Assembly: GCA_017557785.1 (NCBI GenBank)
Contig: JAFYYA010000014.1
Span: 52,406-116,405 of the forward strand
Length of the DNA: 64,000 bases
Reading direction: 5' to 3'
Source of the DNA: Salinivirgaceae bacterium
GTDB taxonomy: Bacteria > Bacteroidota > Bacteroidia > Bacteroidales > SZUA-534
Part shown: positions 8,448 to 16,602 of the stretch, one piece after another
Layout: every line of letters starts with the position of its first letter
Position numbering within the stretch: the stretch's first letter is position 1
Translations under genes and position numbers: made by a program
The notes under the pieces: generated by a model
Databases searched by the model: none
Told to the model about the DNA's origin: nothing
The model's input: the letters and a program-made list of their open reading frames with translations, nothing else

Positions 8448-10190
8448 TTACGCGATTTTCAAATCAGCGCAAATGTTAGCAATCTTGTCGTTCAGTTTGC
8501 CGAAAACTGTCTGATAGTCAGCCGCTTTTTCCAAAGGCATTTTTGTGCCAATGTAGAACTTGATTTTCGGCTCGGTTCCCGACGGACGAACCGAAATAAT
8601 GGTGCCGTCGGCAGTAATGAACTGCAGGACATTCGACTTCGGCAGAGTTATCTCGGTCTCTTTATTTGTCTTTAAATCAACCGATTTGCCCAACTTGTAA
8701 TCTTTTATGCAGACAACTTCAGAGCCAGCCACCTTTTTGGGCGGATTGCTGCGGAAGTCGGTCATCATTTGCTGAATCTCTTCGGCACCCGATTTGCCCT
8801 TCTTCACAATGTTCACGAGTTTCTCGCGGTAGAATCCGTAGCGCATATAGATTTCGGCCAGAAGGTCGAACAGCGACTTGCCCTGGCTGAACGCCCACGC
8901 GGCGGCCTCGGCAATCAATGAAGAAGACATCACAGCGTCTTTGTCGCGCACAAAATCGCCGCAAAGGTAGCCGTACGACTCCTCGCCACCGCCAATGAAC
9001 TGCTTCTTGCCCTCGTTGCGTTTAATGGCGTCGGCAATGAACTTGAAGCCTGTGAGCACATCGTAGTACTCAACGCCGAAATCCTTGGCCATCGCGGCAA
9101 GCAGTTCGGTGGTCACTATCGTCTTGACAATAAATTCCTTACCTTTCAGTTTGCCGTTCTCTTTCCACTTGTTGAGCAGGTAGTAGATAAGGATTGAGCC
9201 CGTTTGGTTGCCGTTGAGCAACTCGAACTCGCCCTTGTTGTTCTTGGCTGCAATGCCCACGCGGTCGGCGTCGGGGTCGGTGGCGATAACCAATTCAGCA
9301 CCAGTCTCTTTCGCCTTCTCAATAGCCATTGCCATTGCGGCCGGCTCCTCGGGGTTCGGCGATTTCACTGTCGGAAAGTTGCCGTCGCTAACATCTTGTG
9401 CGTCAACGTGGATGATATTCTCGAAGCCATAGTTTTTCAAACTTGCCGGCACAAGGCGCACGCCCGTTCCGTGAATCGGGGTGTAGACAATCTTCATATC
9501 CTTGTGTTTGGCAATAATCTCGGGCGACAGCGTAAGTGCCTTAATGCGCTCAAGATACGGTTTGTCAACATCGTCGCCGATGATGGTTATGCCGTCGTTG
9601 CCCTTGCCCCATTTAACCTCGTCAACCGAAGTAATTTTCTGCACCTCGTTAATAATATTGGTATCGTGCGGCGCGATGATTTGCGCTCCATCGTCCCAAT
9701 AAACCTTGTAGCCGTTGTACTCCTTCGGGTTGTGAGATGCTGTTACAACCACGCCGCTTTGGCAGCCCAGATAACGGATTGCGAACGAAAGTTCAGGTGT
9801 TGGGCGCAGAGAATCAAAAAGATAAACCTTGATGCCGTTGGCCACGAAGATGCGGGCAGCAGCCTCGCAGAAGGTGCGGCCGTTGTTGCGGCTGTCGTGA
9901 GCCAGAGCAACCTTAATCTCCTTGCCGGCGAATTGTTTCAGCAAGTAGTTGCACAAGCCTTGTGTGGCCATTCCCACGGTGTAGATGTTCATTCGGTTGG
10001 TGCCGGCGCCCATAATTCCGCGCAAGCCGCCTGTGCCGAATTCCAAATCGCGGTAGAACGACTCAACGAGTTCATTCTCATCGTTTTCCATCATATTTTT
10101 CACCTGCTTCTTTGTCTCTTCGTCGATTGAAGCGGTGTTGAGCCACGCCTGAGCGCGCTGCTTAACGGTTTGTAATAAATCTGATTGCAT
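8448..10190 (-). CDS. Phospho-sugar mutase (alpha-D-phosphohexomutase family, phosphoglucomutase/phosphomannomutase type)
   Basis: This 580-aa enzyme interconverts hexose 6- and 1-phosphates through a phosphoserine and so feeds nucleotide-sugar synthesis in the cytosol. All four active-site loops are present: the catalytic serine in TASHNPKEYNGY (Ser152), the metal loop DPDADR (305-310), the sugar loop GGEESYGY (about 397-404) and the phosphate loop RPSGTEPK (about 547-554). FGTGGLRGIMG near residue 51 marks the long PGM2/phosphopentomutase-like subfamily common in Bacteroidota. The exact substrate (glucose, mannose or pentose phosphate) is not decided by these motifs. It is a plausible supplier of glucose 1-phosphate for dTDP-sugars, together with rfbD upstream and the glycan locus. 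Confidence 0.92.
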   Translation of the reverse strand: MQSDLLQTVKQRAQAWLNTASIDEETKKQVKNMMENDENELVESFYRDLEFGTGGLRGIMGAGTNRMNIYTVGMATQGLCNYLLKQFAGKEIKVALAHDSRNNGRTFCEAAARIFVANGIKVYLFDSLRPTPELSFAIRYLGCQSGVVVTASHNPKEYNGYKVYWDDGAQIIAPHDTNIINEVQKITSVDEVKWGKGNDGITIIGDDVDKPYLERIKALTLSPEIIAKHKDMKIVYTPIHGTGVRLVPASLKNYGFENIIHVDAQDVSDGNFPTVKSPNPEEPAAMAMAIEKAKETGAELVIATDPDADRVGIAAKNNKGEFELLNGNQTGSILIYYLLNKWKENGKLKGKEFIVKTIVTTELLAAMAKDFGVEYYDVLTGFKFIADAIKRNEGKKQFIGGGEESYGYLCGDFVRDKDAVMSSSLIAEAAAWAFSQGKSLFDLLAEIYMRYGFYREKLVNIVKKGKSGAEEIQQMMTDFRSNPPKKVAGSEVVCIKDYKLGKSVDLKTNKETEITLPKSNVLQFITADGTIISVRPSGTEPKIKFYIGTKMPLEKAADYQTVFGKLNDKIANICADLKIA

Positions 10191-10195
10191 ATTTT

Positions 10196-10239
10196 AAAGT
10201 TTTAAGTTTCAAGTTATTAGTTATAAGTTTGAAGTTGAG
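10196..10239. repeat. Degenerate period-7 repeat (AAGTTTT-like)
   Basis: Six imperfect heptamers (AAGTTTT, AAGTTTC, AAGTTAT, TAGTTAT, AAGTTTG, AAGTTGA) directly precede the mutase gene in the 191-bp gap to rfbD. The same words recur at 48075-48120. Confidence 0.6.
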
Positions 10240-10248
10240 TGCTTTGGT

Positions 10249-10355
10249 GTTGAGAAGTTTTAGCGCTTCGCTATTGAGAAGGTTTAGTGCTTTGCTGTTG
10301 AGAAGATTGAATCACTTAATTCTCAACTTTCTCAACCTTCTAAACTTTTCTCAAC
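10249..10355. repeat. Tandem 24-mer with an inverted arm
   Basis: A 24-bp unit starting TTGAGAAG and containing TTTAG.GCTT.GCT is repeated about two and a half times from 10250 to about 10305. It is followed at 10321-10355 by CTCAACTTTCTCAACCTTC and CTAAACTTTTCTCAAC, which are inverted versions of the same words. RNA from either strand could fold into a long imperfect hairpin between rfbD and the mutase gene, possibly acting as a terminator or attenuator; that function is inference. Confidence 0.5.
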
Positions 10356-10381
10356 ATTCATTACACATTACTCTTTATTCT

Positions 10382-11266
10382 TTACTCTCCTTTTTCTTTC
10401 AATTTCTTCAACATAACATCAAGACTGTCAGTCCAATACGGAATGGTAATGCCGAATTTCGCTTTTATTTTCGATTTGTCGAGCACCGAGAAGGCTGGCC
10501 TTTTGGCTGGTGTGGGGTACTGCTCGCTGCGGATTGGGTTCACACGGCAGTTGATATTCTCGTGGCGCAGAATGTGCTGCGTGAAATCGTACCAACTGCA
10601 CACGCCTTCGTTGGTGTAGTGGAACAAATCGGTGTAGGGTTTCGGCATTGCCTGTAACTGCGGCAGAATCTGCAGAATGGCGTCGGCAAGGTCGCGGGCG
10701 TAGGTTGGTGTGCCCACCTGGTCGAAAACCACGTTCAGTTCGTCGCGCTCGGTGCCGTATTTTATCATCGACTTAACGAAATTCTTTCCGTAAGTTGAAT
10801 AAAGCCAGGCAGTTCTGATTACAATGGCGCGAATGTCGGAATAGAGAATCAGACGCTCGGCATCGTTTTTGGTCTTGCCGTAAATAGAACTCGGAATCGG
10901 CACGTCTTCTTCGTCATAGGGGCGGTTCTTCTCGCCATCGAACACGTAGTCGGTGGAAATTTGAATCAGGAAGAAACCGTATTTGCCAGCCATCTCAACC
11001 AGCATATCCACAGCCGTGGTGTTGAGTTTGAAAGCCAGTTCCTGGTTGCTTTCGGCGGCATCGACAGCGGTGTAGGCCGCACAGTTTATCAGGAAATCGA
11101 ATTTGGGCTGGCTTTGAAAATAGGCGTTTAGCGAATCGATGTTGGTGATGTCGAGTTCGGCCACATCGGTAAACGTGAACTCATAATCGGTGTATTTGGC
11201 CGACAACTCACGTAACTCGCTTCCCAACTGACCATTAGCGCCTGTAACTAATATTCTGTACTTCAT
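10382..11266 (-). CDS. rfbD: dTDP-4-dehydrorhamnose reductase RfbD
   Basis: RfbD (RmlD) reduces dTDP-4-dehydro-L-rhamnose to dTDP-L-rhamnose with NAD(P)H, the last step of the dTDP-rhamnose pathway. It is a cytosolic short-chain dehydrogenase of 294 residues. The Rossmann motif ILVTGANGQLGSEL is at residues 4-17, the family motif INCAAYTAVDAAE at about 85-97, ISTDYVFDGEK further on, and the catalytic Tyr/Lys in YGKTKNDAE. I chose the ATG at 11266; the TTG at 11278 also opens the frame but adds only MTCE. The other dTDP-rhamnose genes (rfbA, rfbB, rfbC) are not in the window. The product could serve the glycan locus, or the core lipopolysaccharide. Confidence 0.93.
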   Translation of the reverse strand: MKYRILVTGANGQLGSELRELSAKYTDYEFTFTDVAELDITNIDSLNAYFQSQPKFDFLINCAAYTAVDAAESNQELAFKLNTTAVDMLVEMAGKYGFFLIQISTDYVFDGEKNRPYDEEDVPIPSSIYGKTKNDAERLILYSDIRAIVIRTAWLYSTYGKNFVKSMIKYGTERDELNVVFDQVGTPTYARDLADAILQILPQLQAMPKPYTDLFHYTNEGVCSWYDFTQHILRHENINCRVNPIRSEQYPTPAKRPAFSVLDKSKIKAKFGITIPYWTDSLDVMLKKLKEKGE

Positions 11267-11319
11267 TTCACACGTCAAATTTTTAACAAGTGGCTAAAAT
11301 AGCAATTTGAGTAAAATGT

Positions 11320-11341
11320 TTTTCCGGCTGACGGCGGAAAA
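11320..11341. other. Short perfect inverted repeat upstream of rfbD
   Basis: TTTTCCG (11320-11326) and CGGAAAA (11335-11341) form a 7-bp stem with an 8-nt loop about 55 bp before the rfbD start and in the divergent gap to proC. It may be an operator or a leader hairpin; nothing in the sequence decides. Confidence 0.3.
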
Positions 11342-11389
11342 TCGCACTATTTATAAACAAGTTTTTATGGGGGCGGGCGTATGATTACG

Positions 11390-11433
11390 ATTTTTGAATT
11401 ACGAATTACGATTCATCGATTATCCGATTATCC
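11390..11433. repeat. Degenerate period-8 repeats (GAATTACG and GATTATCC)
   Basis: Two short-period tracts lie back to back: GAATTAC-GAATTACG-ATTC, then GATTATCC-GATTATCC-G. The first is shared with 926-955 and, inverted, with 61497-61530; the second is shared with 61470-61500. They lie in the rfbD-proC divergent gap. Confidence 0.6.
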
Positions 11434-11454
11434 GTTCACCAATCCAAAAATTCT

Positions 11455-11462
11455 TACATTTG
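11455..11462 (+). promoter_or_regulatory. Candidate -7 promoter element (TACATTTG) for proC
   Basis: TACATTTG matches the Bacteroidota -7 consensus TAnnTTTG, 22 bp before the proC ATG. A clear TTG -33 box is missing at the expected spacing, so this is a moderate candidate. Confidence 0.4.
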
Positions 11463-11484
11463 CGCATCTGAAAAACAAAAAACT

Positions 11485-12264
11485 ATGAAACTTACGGTGA
11501 TTGGTGCCGGCAATATGGGCGGGGCGCTCATACACGGCTGGGCAAAGAGTGGCAAGGTTGAGAGCATTACCATTGCCGACAAAAACGAGCAACTGCTTGC
11601 GAATTTCAAGGCAAAATATCCACAGATAAAAACAACTACCGACAATGTGGAAGCCGCAAAGGGCGCCGATGTTGTTGTGCTGGTTGTCAAGCCATGGCTT
11701 ATGCCGACGGTTGTTGGCGAGATTAAGCCCGTTTTGGACCTGAAGAAGCAAATTGTGGTTTCGGATGCCGCCAACTTCACCACCGACAAACTTGCCGAAG
11801 CGCTTGGCGCCGATGGCGATTTACTATATGTAATACCAAACATTGCCGCCGAATTTGGCGCAAGCATGAGTTTCATTGCCAAAGGCAAATCGACAACTGA
11901 TGCGGCTCTTGCCAAAGTGAAAGGCCTGTACGACCTTGTGGGCGATACGCTTGTTGTGTCCGAGAACCTTGTTGGTCCGGGTATGATGATGGCAAGTTGC
12001 GGCATTGCCTACGTGATGCGCTACATCCGCGCGCAGATGGAAGGCGGCTGCGAGATGGGCTTCTACCCAGCCCAAGCCAAGCAGATTGCGCTACAGACAA
12101 TGCAGGGCGCAGTGTCGCTGCTGAAAGAGACAGGCTGGCATCCCGAAGAAGCCATCGACAAGGTTACAACCCCTGGCGGCGTAACCATCAAAGGCCTGAA
12201 CGAACTGGACCACGCCGGATTCAACAGTGCCGTTATCCGCTCGCTGAAAGCAGGACTGAAGTAA
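11485..12264 (+). CDS. proC: Pyrroline-5-carboxylate reductase ProC
   Basis: ProC reduces 1-pyrroline-5-carboxylate to L-proline with NAD(P)H, the last step of proline synthesis, in the cytosol. The protein of 259 residues is of normal length and complete. The N-terminal Rossmann motif is VIGAGNMGGALIHGW; the middle holds VVLVVKPW and the C-terminal helical domain carries the family signature near VTTPGGVTIKGLNELD, with the usual GPGMMMASCGIAYV helix before it. It is a single-gene unit: a promoter candidate lies just upstream and a perfect 12-bp stem terminator follows. Confidence 0.95.
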   Translation: MKLTVIGAGNMGGALIHGWAKSGKVESITIADKNEQLLANFKAKYPQIKTTTDNVEAAKGADVVVLVVKPWLMPTVVGEIKPVLDLKKQIVVSDAANFTTDKLAEALGADGDLLYVIPNIAAEFGASMSFIAKGKSTTDAALAKVKGLYDLVGDTLVVSENLVGPGMMMASCGIAYVMRYIRAQMEGGCEMGFYPAQAKQIALQTMQGAVSLLKETGWHPEEAIDKVTTPGGVTIKGLNELDHAGFNSAVIRSLKAGLK

Positions 12265-12306
12265 GTTTTAGAAGTTTCGGGTCTGAGAAGATCGCATTAA
12301 ATAAAT

Positions 12307-12356
12307 AGTCTGAAAGAGAGAATATTACATCAATTCACTCTTTCAGACTTTTTTTG
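12307..12356 (+). terminator. Rho-independent terminator after proC
   Basis: AGTCTGAAAGAG (12307-12318) pairs perfectly with CTCTTTCAGACT (12338-12349) and is followed by a run of T. The 12-bp stem has a 19-nt loop. It ends the proC transcript. Confidence 0.85.
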
Positions 12357-12402
12357 TTGTGCTTAATTTTATAAGGTGTCAACAGCTTTTGTGTTTTATT
12401 GC

Positions 12403-12432
12403 TTGACTATTTAACCTAAAAGGCTACATTTG
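12403..12432 (+). promoter_or_regulatory. Bacteroidota-type promoter for the T9SS protein gene
   Basis: A TTG at 12403-12405 (-33) and TACATTTG at 12425-12432 (-7, consensus TAnnTTTG) are separated by 19 bp, the expected spacing. A second -7 match, TATGTTTG, lies at 12434-12441. The gap from 12265 to 12584 (320 bp) otherwise holds the proC terminator and a leader of about 140 bp containing a weak hairpin around AGCATATGCT (about 12529-12538). No gene is visible in it. Confidence 0.5.
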
Positions 12433-12584
12433 CTATGTTTGTTACAACAAAGAACAACCAAAATTGAGAACTAAGAGAAAAATATGTTTTACTCTGGTAA
12501 TTTATTGGAAACCAATCATGTGAGCACAGCATATGCTACGGGCTTACATCCACATTATTTATACTCAAATAAATTGTTTTGCTT

Positions 12585-13055
12585 ATGATTAAAGAAGTAC
12601 GAAAACTTATTCCGGCAATGGCGCTACTCTTGAGCGCAGCTGCAGCCAACGCCCAAACGGCAGTAACCACAGCAGGCGGCGAAGCCGGTACTCTGAGTTA
12701 CACTGTTGGCCAGCCGTTTTATGAAACGGCCGCAACCGACGCTGGTAGTTTGACGCCAGGCGTTCAGCAGGCTTATGTTATCACCACTGTTGAAGTTGGC
12801 ATCCCCGAGACGGCCGCAAGCCTGACCCTTGAAGCCTACCCTAACCCAACACCCGACAATCTGACGCTTCGCTGCGAAGCCAACGCGGCATTGCGCTACA
12901 CCCTGACTGATGCCAACGGCCGCACACTACTTGCCGGCGACACCGACAGCGACCAGACAACCATCGGCATGAGTAAGTTCACACCCGGCATTTATCTGCT
13001 GCGCGTTGACAACGGAAATGTTATGGTTAAAACATTCAGAATTGTGAAGAATTAA
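12585..13055 (+). CDS. Small secreted protein with a T9SS type A C-terminal sorting domain
   Basis: A 156-residue protein with an N-terminal signal peptide (hydrophobic LIPAMALLLSAAAANAQ, predicted cleavage after NAQ). Residues after the signal form a short module with GEAGTLSYTVGQPFYE and LTPGVQQAYVI, frequent in Bacteroidota surface proteins. The C-terminal 80 residues are a type A sorting domain: EAYPNPTPDNLTL, YTLTDANGRTLLAG, FTPGIYLLRVDNG and KTFRIVKN. Such domains direct export through the type IX secretion system and anchoring at the cell surface. No catalytic domain is present, so it is probably a structural or adhesive surface protein. The ATG at 12585 is preferred to a TTG two codons earlier. 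The gene is followed by short-period repeats and then a second surface protein. Confidence 0.82.
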   Translation: MIKEVRKLIPAMALLLSAAAANAQTAVTTAGGEAGTLSYTVGQPFYETAATDAGSLTPGVQQAYVITTVEVGIPETAASLTLEAYPNPTPDNLTLRCEANAALRYTLTDANGRTLLAGDTDSDQTTIGMSKFTPGIYLLRVDNGNVMVKTFRIVKN

Positions 13056-13058
13056 TAT

Positions 13059-13120
13059 TTAGGCATTAGGCACTAGGCATAAGTTAAGAGTCTGTAGTCC
13101 GTCGTCTGTAGTCTGAAGTC
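13059..13120. repeat. Two degenerate short-period repeat tracts
   Basis: 13059-13083 is a period-8 tract (TTAGGCAT, TAGGCACT, AGGCATAA). 13090-13120 is a period-7 tract (GTCTGTA, GTCCGTC, GTCTGTA, GTCTGAA, GTC). They fill the gap between the two surface-protein genes. Words of the second tract also appear at about 61436-61465. Confidence 0.6.
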
Positions 13121-13164
13121 ATAAAAATCAAGAATCATAAATAAAAACTCAAAAATTCAAAAAC

Positions 13165-14601
13165 ATGAAAAAGTTAAAAACCATTCTTGCGGCCTTGCTC
13201 ATTTCTGCAACCGCGACTTTTGCACAAGCCCCACAGGGCTTTAGTTATCAGGCTGTTGTGCGCGATGCACAGAACGCCGTAGTAGCCAACCAAGACGTTG
13301 AAGTGACGCTCACCATTCTGCAGGGTGCCACAGCCGACGCCGCCAAAGCCATCTTCAGCGAGAAGCACACCGCTAAAACAAACGCCAACGGCCTTTTCAG
13401 CGTTACCGTGGGCAGTGTTGACGCCACAGCCTTCAGTAAAATCAATTGGGCAGCCGGCAACGTATTTTTGAAGACCGAGACTGCCTATGGCACCGCCACC
13501 ACACAACTATTGAGCGTGCCATTCGCCATGTATGCCGAAAAGGCAGGCAGCCTTGACCCAACACAGCTGGCACAGATACTCAGCAGCGTCGATATGCAGG
13601 CAGTACTCAACTTTGTGAACAAAACCGAAATCAATAACACGCTCAACAACTATGTGCAGACTTCAGCTTTGGCTAACTATACCACAGCAGCACACCTTAA
13701 TGATACACTGGCCGTTTACGCTAAAACTGCCGACCTTCCGGAAGGCGTGAATCTTACAGGCTATGCCAAAACCGCTGACCTTGCCGATGTTGCCACAAGT
13801 GGTAGCTATAGTGATTTGACCGGAACACCTAATCTTAAAACCGTTGCCACTACAGGCTCATACAACGACCTGACCGACAAACCCACAATACCTGCCGCAC
13901 CCGATTTGAGCGCATACGCAAAAACTGAAGATGTTCCCGCAAAATTGAGCGACCTGAATGCAGACTACATCGGTGATATGCCTATGGCAACCGTGAATGT
14001 GACAGTTACAAATGTTGACAATGTTGCAACCGTCTCATTCTTGGGCAGAGAACTGAAATCTGGCACTAATTCCTTCAAAGTACCAGCGTACAGCCCTGTA
14101 TTCCTGTCGGTTGTACTTTCAACATATAGTCAGTCTCTTGATAATGGTGAAACCCGTGGTTATAGGTATTCAGTAAAAATTAACGGTAACGACTTTGACC
14201 CTGCCGTGGGTGAGATTTATTATCCAAAACCAACTGTAACGGCTGATCATGTGGATACAGAAAGTTCTAAATCAATGAGTTGGGGTGGAAGTATAATTGA
14301 TAACAATCTCGTTCCGAATCCTGATTTAACCACTAGAGCAGGCATGTCAGAGTTATTGACAAGGGGGTTTAGGATTAAAACAGGAGTGAAATATAAGAAA
14401 GTGAAGATTTATAAATCTGGGTATATGATTTATAACCCGACGGGTAATAGTGATGATTCTTATGAAGGCCAAAATTTTGATTCACAACATAATATGGTAA
14501 ATTATAGAAATATGGAGAATCAGGTTGTCGGTCCGTTCCCGTCAGAAATCAATACAATCGAGATAACAGTAGAATCTTCAGATTCTGAAGGATGGAATTA
14601 A
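13165..14601 (+). CDS. Secreted mosaic surface protein with tail-fibre-like repeats
   Basis: A 478-residue protein with a signal peptide ending ATATFAQ. Residues about 21-115 form a beta-rich domain (GFSYQAVVRDAQNAVV, TNANGLFSVTVG, TTQLLSVPFAMYAEKAG) common at the start of Bacteroidota surface proteins. Residues about 190-265 repeat the tail-fibre-like motif GSYxDLTxxP twice (SGSYSDLTGTP, TGSYNDLTDKP) between copies of YAKTADL/YAKTEDV. The last 210 residues are different: no recognisable domain, and the DNA turns AT-rich (15 G+C of 60 at 14461-14520 against 36 of 60 at 13321-13380). No T9SS tail is seen. This looks like an N-terminal carrier joined to an exchanged or variable C-terminal domain. 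A strong terminator follows. Confidence 0.72.
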   Translation: MKKLKTILAALLISATATFAQAPQGFSYQAVVRDAQNAVVANQDVEVTLTILQGATADAAKAIFSEKHTAKTNANGLFSVTVGSVDATAFSKINWAAGNVFLKTETAYGTATTQLLSVPFAMYAEKAGSLDPTQLAQILSSVDMQAVLNFVNKTEINNTLNNYVQTSALANYTTAAHLNDTLAVYAKTADLPEGVNLTGYAKTADLADVATSGSYSDLTGTPNLKTVATTGSYNDLTDKPTIPAAPDLSAYAKTEDVPAKLSDLNADYIGDMPMATVNVTVTNVDNVATVSFLGRELKSGTNSFKVPAYSPVFLSVVLSTYSQSLDNGETRGYRYSVKINGNDFDPAVGEIYYPKPTVTADHVDTESSKSMSWGGSIIDNNLVPNPDLTTRAGMSELLTRGFRIKTGVKYKKVKIYKSGYMIYNPTGNSDDSYEGQNFDSQHNMVNYRNMENQVVGPFPSEINTIEITVESSDSEGWN

Positions 14602-14626
14602 AGCGCATAGAGTGCAAATAACAGAG

Positions 14627-14664
14627 CCCCTTCCTTGGCCTTGCGGCTTGGGAAGGGGTTTTAT
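14627..14664 (+). terminator. Rho-independent terminator after the mosaic surface protein
   Basis: CCCCTTCC (14627-14634) pairs with GGAAGGGG (14651-14658) across a loop that can itself pair further, and is followed by a T-rich tract. Confidence 0.85.
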
Positions 14665-14712
14665 TTTTGATGGACACAGAAAGCGTAGCCAAGAAAAGTT
14701 GTCTGTTATCCC

Positions 14713-15312
14713 CTATTTTGAACGCTCGTTATCCCGCCGAATATCATCAATCCACTTCCCTACTATGGGTGCGGAATAGTTGAATAATTGGTCGATTGCT
14801 TCGGCTGGCGTGTCGGCAAACTGAACCATTGCGGCGTGCTGCGGCAAAAGCATCTTCTCACTGACCATAAACTCGAGTTGGGCCTTCAGGTGATTGTAGA
14901 AACCATTGATATTCAGCACTACAAGCGGCTTTTTGTGGAAGCCTAACTGTCCGCCCGAAAGGATTTCGAACATCTCGTCCAAAGTGCCAAAGCCGCCAGG
15001 CAGAACCACAAATCCGTCCGAAAGGCGTTCCATTGTGGCCTTACGTTCCTGCATTGTGCCCACGGTGAGCATCTCTGCCAAACCAGTCTGCGCCAGTTGG
15101 CGACCAGCCAGAAATTCTGTGATGATGCCCGTAACCTTGCTTCCGCCAGCCATTGCGGCTTCCGCCACACAACGCATAAGCCCAACGTTGGCACCACCAT
15201 AAACCATATTCAGGCCACGGGCGGCAAGCAAAGAGCCAAATTCTGCGGCAACACGCTCATATTCAGCGTTTGAACCGCGATTCGACGCACAAAAAACGCA
15301 GACGGTTTTCAT
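14713..15312 (-). CDS. LOG-family (TIGR00730) Rossmann-fold protein
   Basis: The 199-residue protein has the two LOG-family hallmarks: an N-terminal VCVFCASNRGSN and the central motif PGGFGTLDEMFE, where the acidic residues act in catalysis. Characterised members hydrolyse nucleoside 5'-monophosphates to base and ribose 5-phosphate (cytokinin-activating phosphoribohydrolases or AMP/pyrimidine nucleosidases). The paired YGGANVGLM is also present. Length is typical and there is no signal peptide. It starts 9 bp after the ribBA stop, so it probably lies in an operon with riboflavin synthesis genes. Substrate is not decided by sequence. The C-terminal tail after residue 185 is polar and variable. 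Confidence 0.85.
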   Translation of the reverse strand: MKTVCVFCASNRGSNAEYERVAAEFGSLLAARGLNMVYGGANVGLMRCVAEAAMAGGSKVTGIITEFLAGRQLAQTGLAEMLTVGTMQERKATMERLSDGFVVLPGGFGTLDEMFEILSGGQLGFHKKPLVVLNINGFYNHLKAQLEFMVSEKMLLPQHAAMVQFADTPAEAIDQLFNYSAPIVGKWIDDIRRDNERSK

Positions 15313-15321
15313 TGCGTCAAA

Positions 15322-16548
15322 TTATTTGTTGTTGCAGTGAATCAGTCGAAGTGTGTGCCCCATACGCTCTTTTTTGGTGCGCATATAGAACTCGTTGTAT
15401 TTGTTCGGCTCAATCTCAATTGGCACATTCTCAACCACTTCGAGCCCATAGGCTTCAAGTCCGATGCGCTTCACGGGATTGTTGGTCATCAGGCGCATCT
15501 TGCTCACGCCCAACTCGCGCAGAATGCTCGCCCCCACCCCATAGTCACGCTCATCAGCGTCGAAACCTAGGTGGATATTGGCATCAACGGTGTCGTAGCC
15601 GTGTTCCTGCAACTCGTAGGCCTTGATTTTGGCCATCAGCCCAATGCCGCGACCTTCCTGATTCATATAGATGATCACGCCTTTGCCTTCTTTATCAATG
15701 GTTTGCATTGCCTTGTGCAGTTGTTCGCCGCACTCGCAGCGCATCGAACCGAAAATGTCGCCAGTCATACACGACGAGTGAACGCGCACCAGAATCGGCT
15801 CATCCTTGCCCCACGAGCCCTTAATCAAGGCGATGTGTTCCTTATTGTTCGACTTCTGAAGGAACGGAATCAAGCGGAAATCGCCGTAGGCCGTTGGCAG
15901 ATGAACTTCGGGCCCGCGCTCGATAAGCGTGTCCTGCTTCAAACGGTAGGCAATCAGGTCTTTGATGGTTATTATATTGAGATTAAACTCTTTAGCAATT
16001 TTTTGCAATTGTTCCATCCGCGCCATTGTGCCGTCTTCGTTCATAATCTCGATGAGCGCGGCAGCAGGATGAAGCCCTGCAAGGCGGGCCAAATCAACTG
16101 CGGCTTCGGTGTGTCCCGCGCGACGAATAACTCCCTTGTTTTGAGCGTAAAGTGGATTGATGTGACCTGGTCGTGCAAAAGTCGATGGTTTTGATTCGGG
16201 ATCGGCCAAAGCACGGATGGTTGCGGCACGGTCGGCAGCCGAAACGCCTGTGGTACAGCCTTCTATCTTGTCAACCGACACAGTGAACGGTGTGCCCAAA
16301 ATCGAAGTGTTATTGTCGACCATGTGATTGAGTTCCAACTCTGCGCAACGGTCGATGGTGATGGGCGCGCAGAGCAGTCCGCGGCCGTTTTTCAGCATAA
16401 AGTTGACTTTCTCAGGCGTGATTTTTTCGGCGGCAATCACAAAATCACCTTCGTTCTCGCGGTCTTCATCGTCCACAACTATCACAAAATCACCACGTTT
16501 AATGGCTTCAACGGCTTCCGGAATAGTATTAAGTTTTATTTCGCTCAT
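15322..16548 (-). CDS. ribBA: Bifunctional 3,4-dihydroxy-2-butanone-4-phosphate synthase / GTP cyclohydrolase II (RibBA)
   Basis: The enzyme makes both starting materials of riboflavin. The N-terminal RibB domain (about 1-205) has [30 protein letters not shown] and [16 protein letters not shown]. The C-terminal RibA domain (about 206-408) has the zinc-binding [17 protein letters not shown] with three Cys, and NQEGRGIGL. All key residues appear intact, so both activities are expected. Total 408 residues, normal for the fusion. The gene is the first of a two-gene unit with the LOG-family gene, and a TACTTTTG promoter element sits just upstream. The short 5' leader leaves no room for an FMN riboswitch. 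Confidence 0.96.
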   Translation of the reverse strand: MSEIKLNTIPEAVEAIKRGDFVIVVDDEDRENEGDFVIAAEKITPEKVNFMLKNGRGLLCAPITIDRCAELELNHMVDNNTSILGTPFTVSVDKIEGCTTGVSAADRAATIRALADPESKPSTFARPGHINPLYAQNKGVIRRAGHTEAAVDLARLAGLHPAAALIEIMNEDGTMARMEQLQKIAKEFNLNIITIKDLIAYRLKQDTLIERGPEVHLPTAYGDFRLIPFLQKSNNKEHIALIKGSWGKDEPILVRVHSSCMTGDIFGSMRCECGEQLHKAMQTIDKEGKGVIIYMNQEGRGIGLMAKIKAYELQEHGYDTVDANIHLGFDADERDYGVGASILRELGVSKMRLMTNNPVKRIGLEAYGLEVVENVPIEIEPNKYNEFYMRTKKERMGHTLRLIHCNNK

Positions 16549-16565
16549 CGCTCAATGTTTTTGCG

Positions 16566-16573
16566 CAAAAGTA
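16566..16573 (-). promoter_or_regulatory. Candidate -7 promoter element (TACTTTTG) for ribBA
   Basis: The minus strand reads TACTTTTG, matching TAnnTTTG, 17 bp before the ribBA start. A TTTG lies about 15 bp upstream, closer than the normal 19-21 bp. It overlaps a 12-bp palindrome TTTTGCGCAAAA. Confidence 0.4.
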
Positions 16574-16602
16574 GGCAGAATTGTCTGGCAAACTAAAAAA
16601 AA

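Noticed and set aside
16549-16602. Possible FMN riboswitch before ribBA
   Set aside because: The leader is only about 54 bp to the next gene and has none of the conserved RFN elements; a promoter element lies 17 bp from the start.
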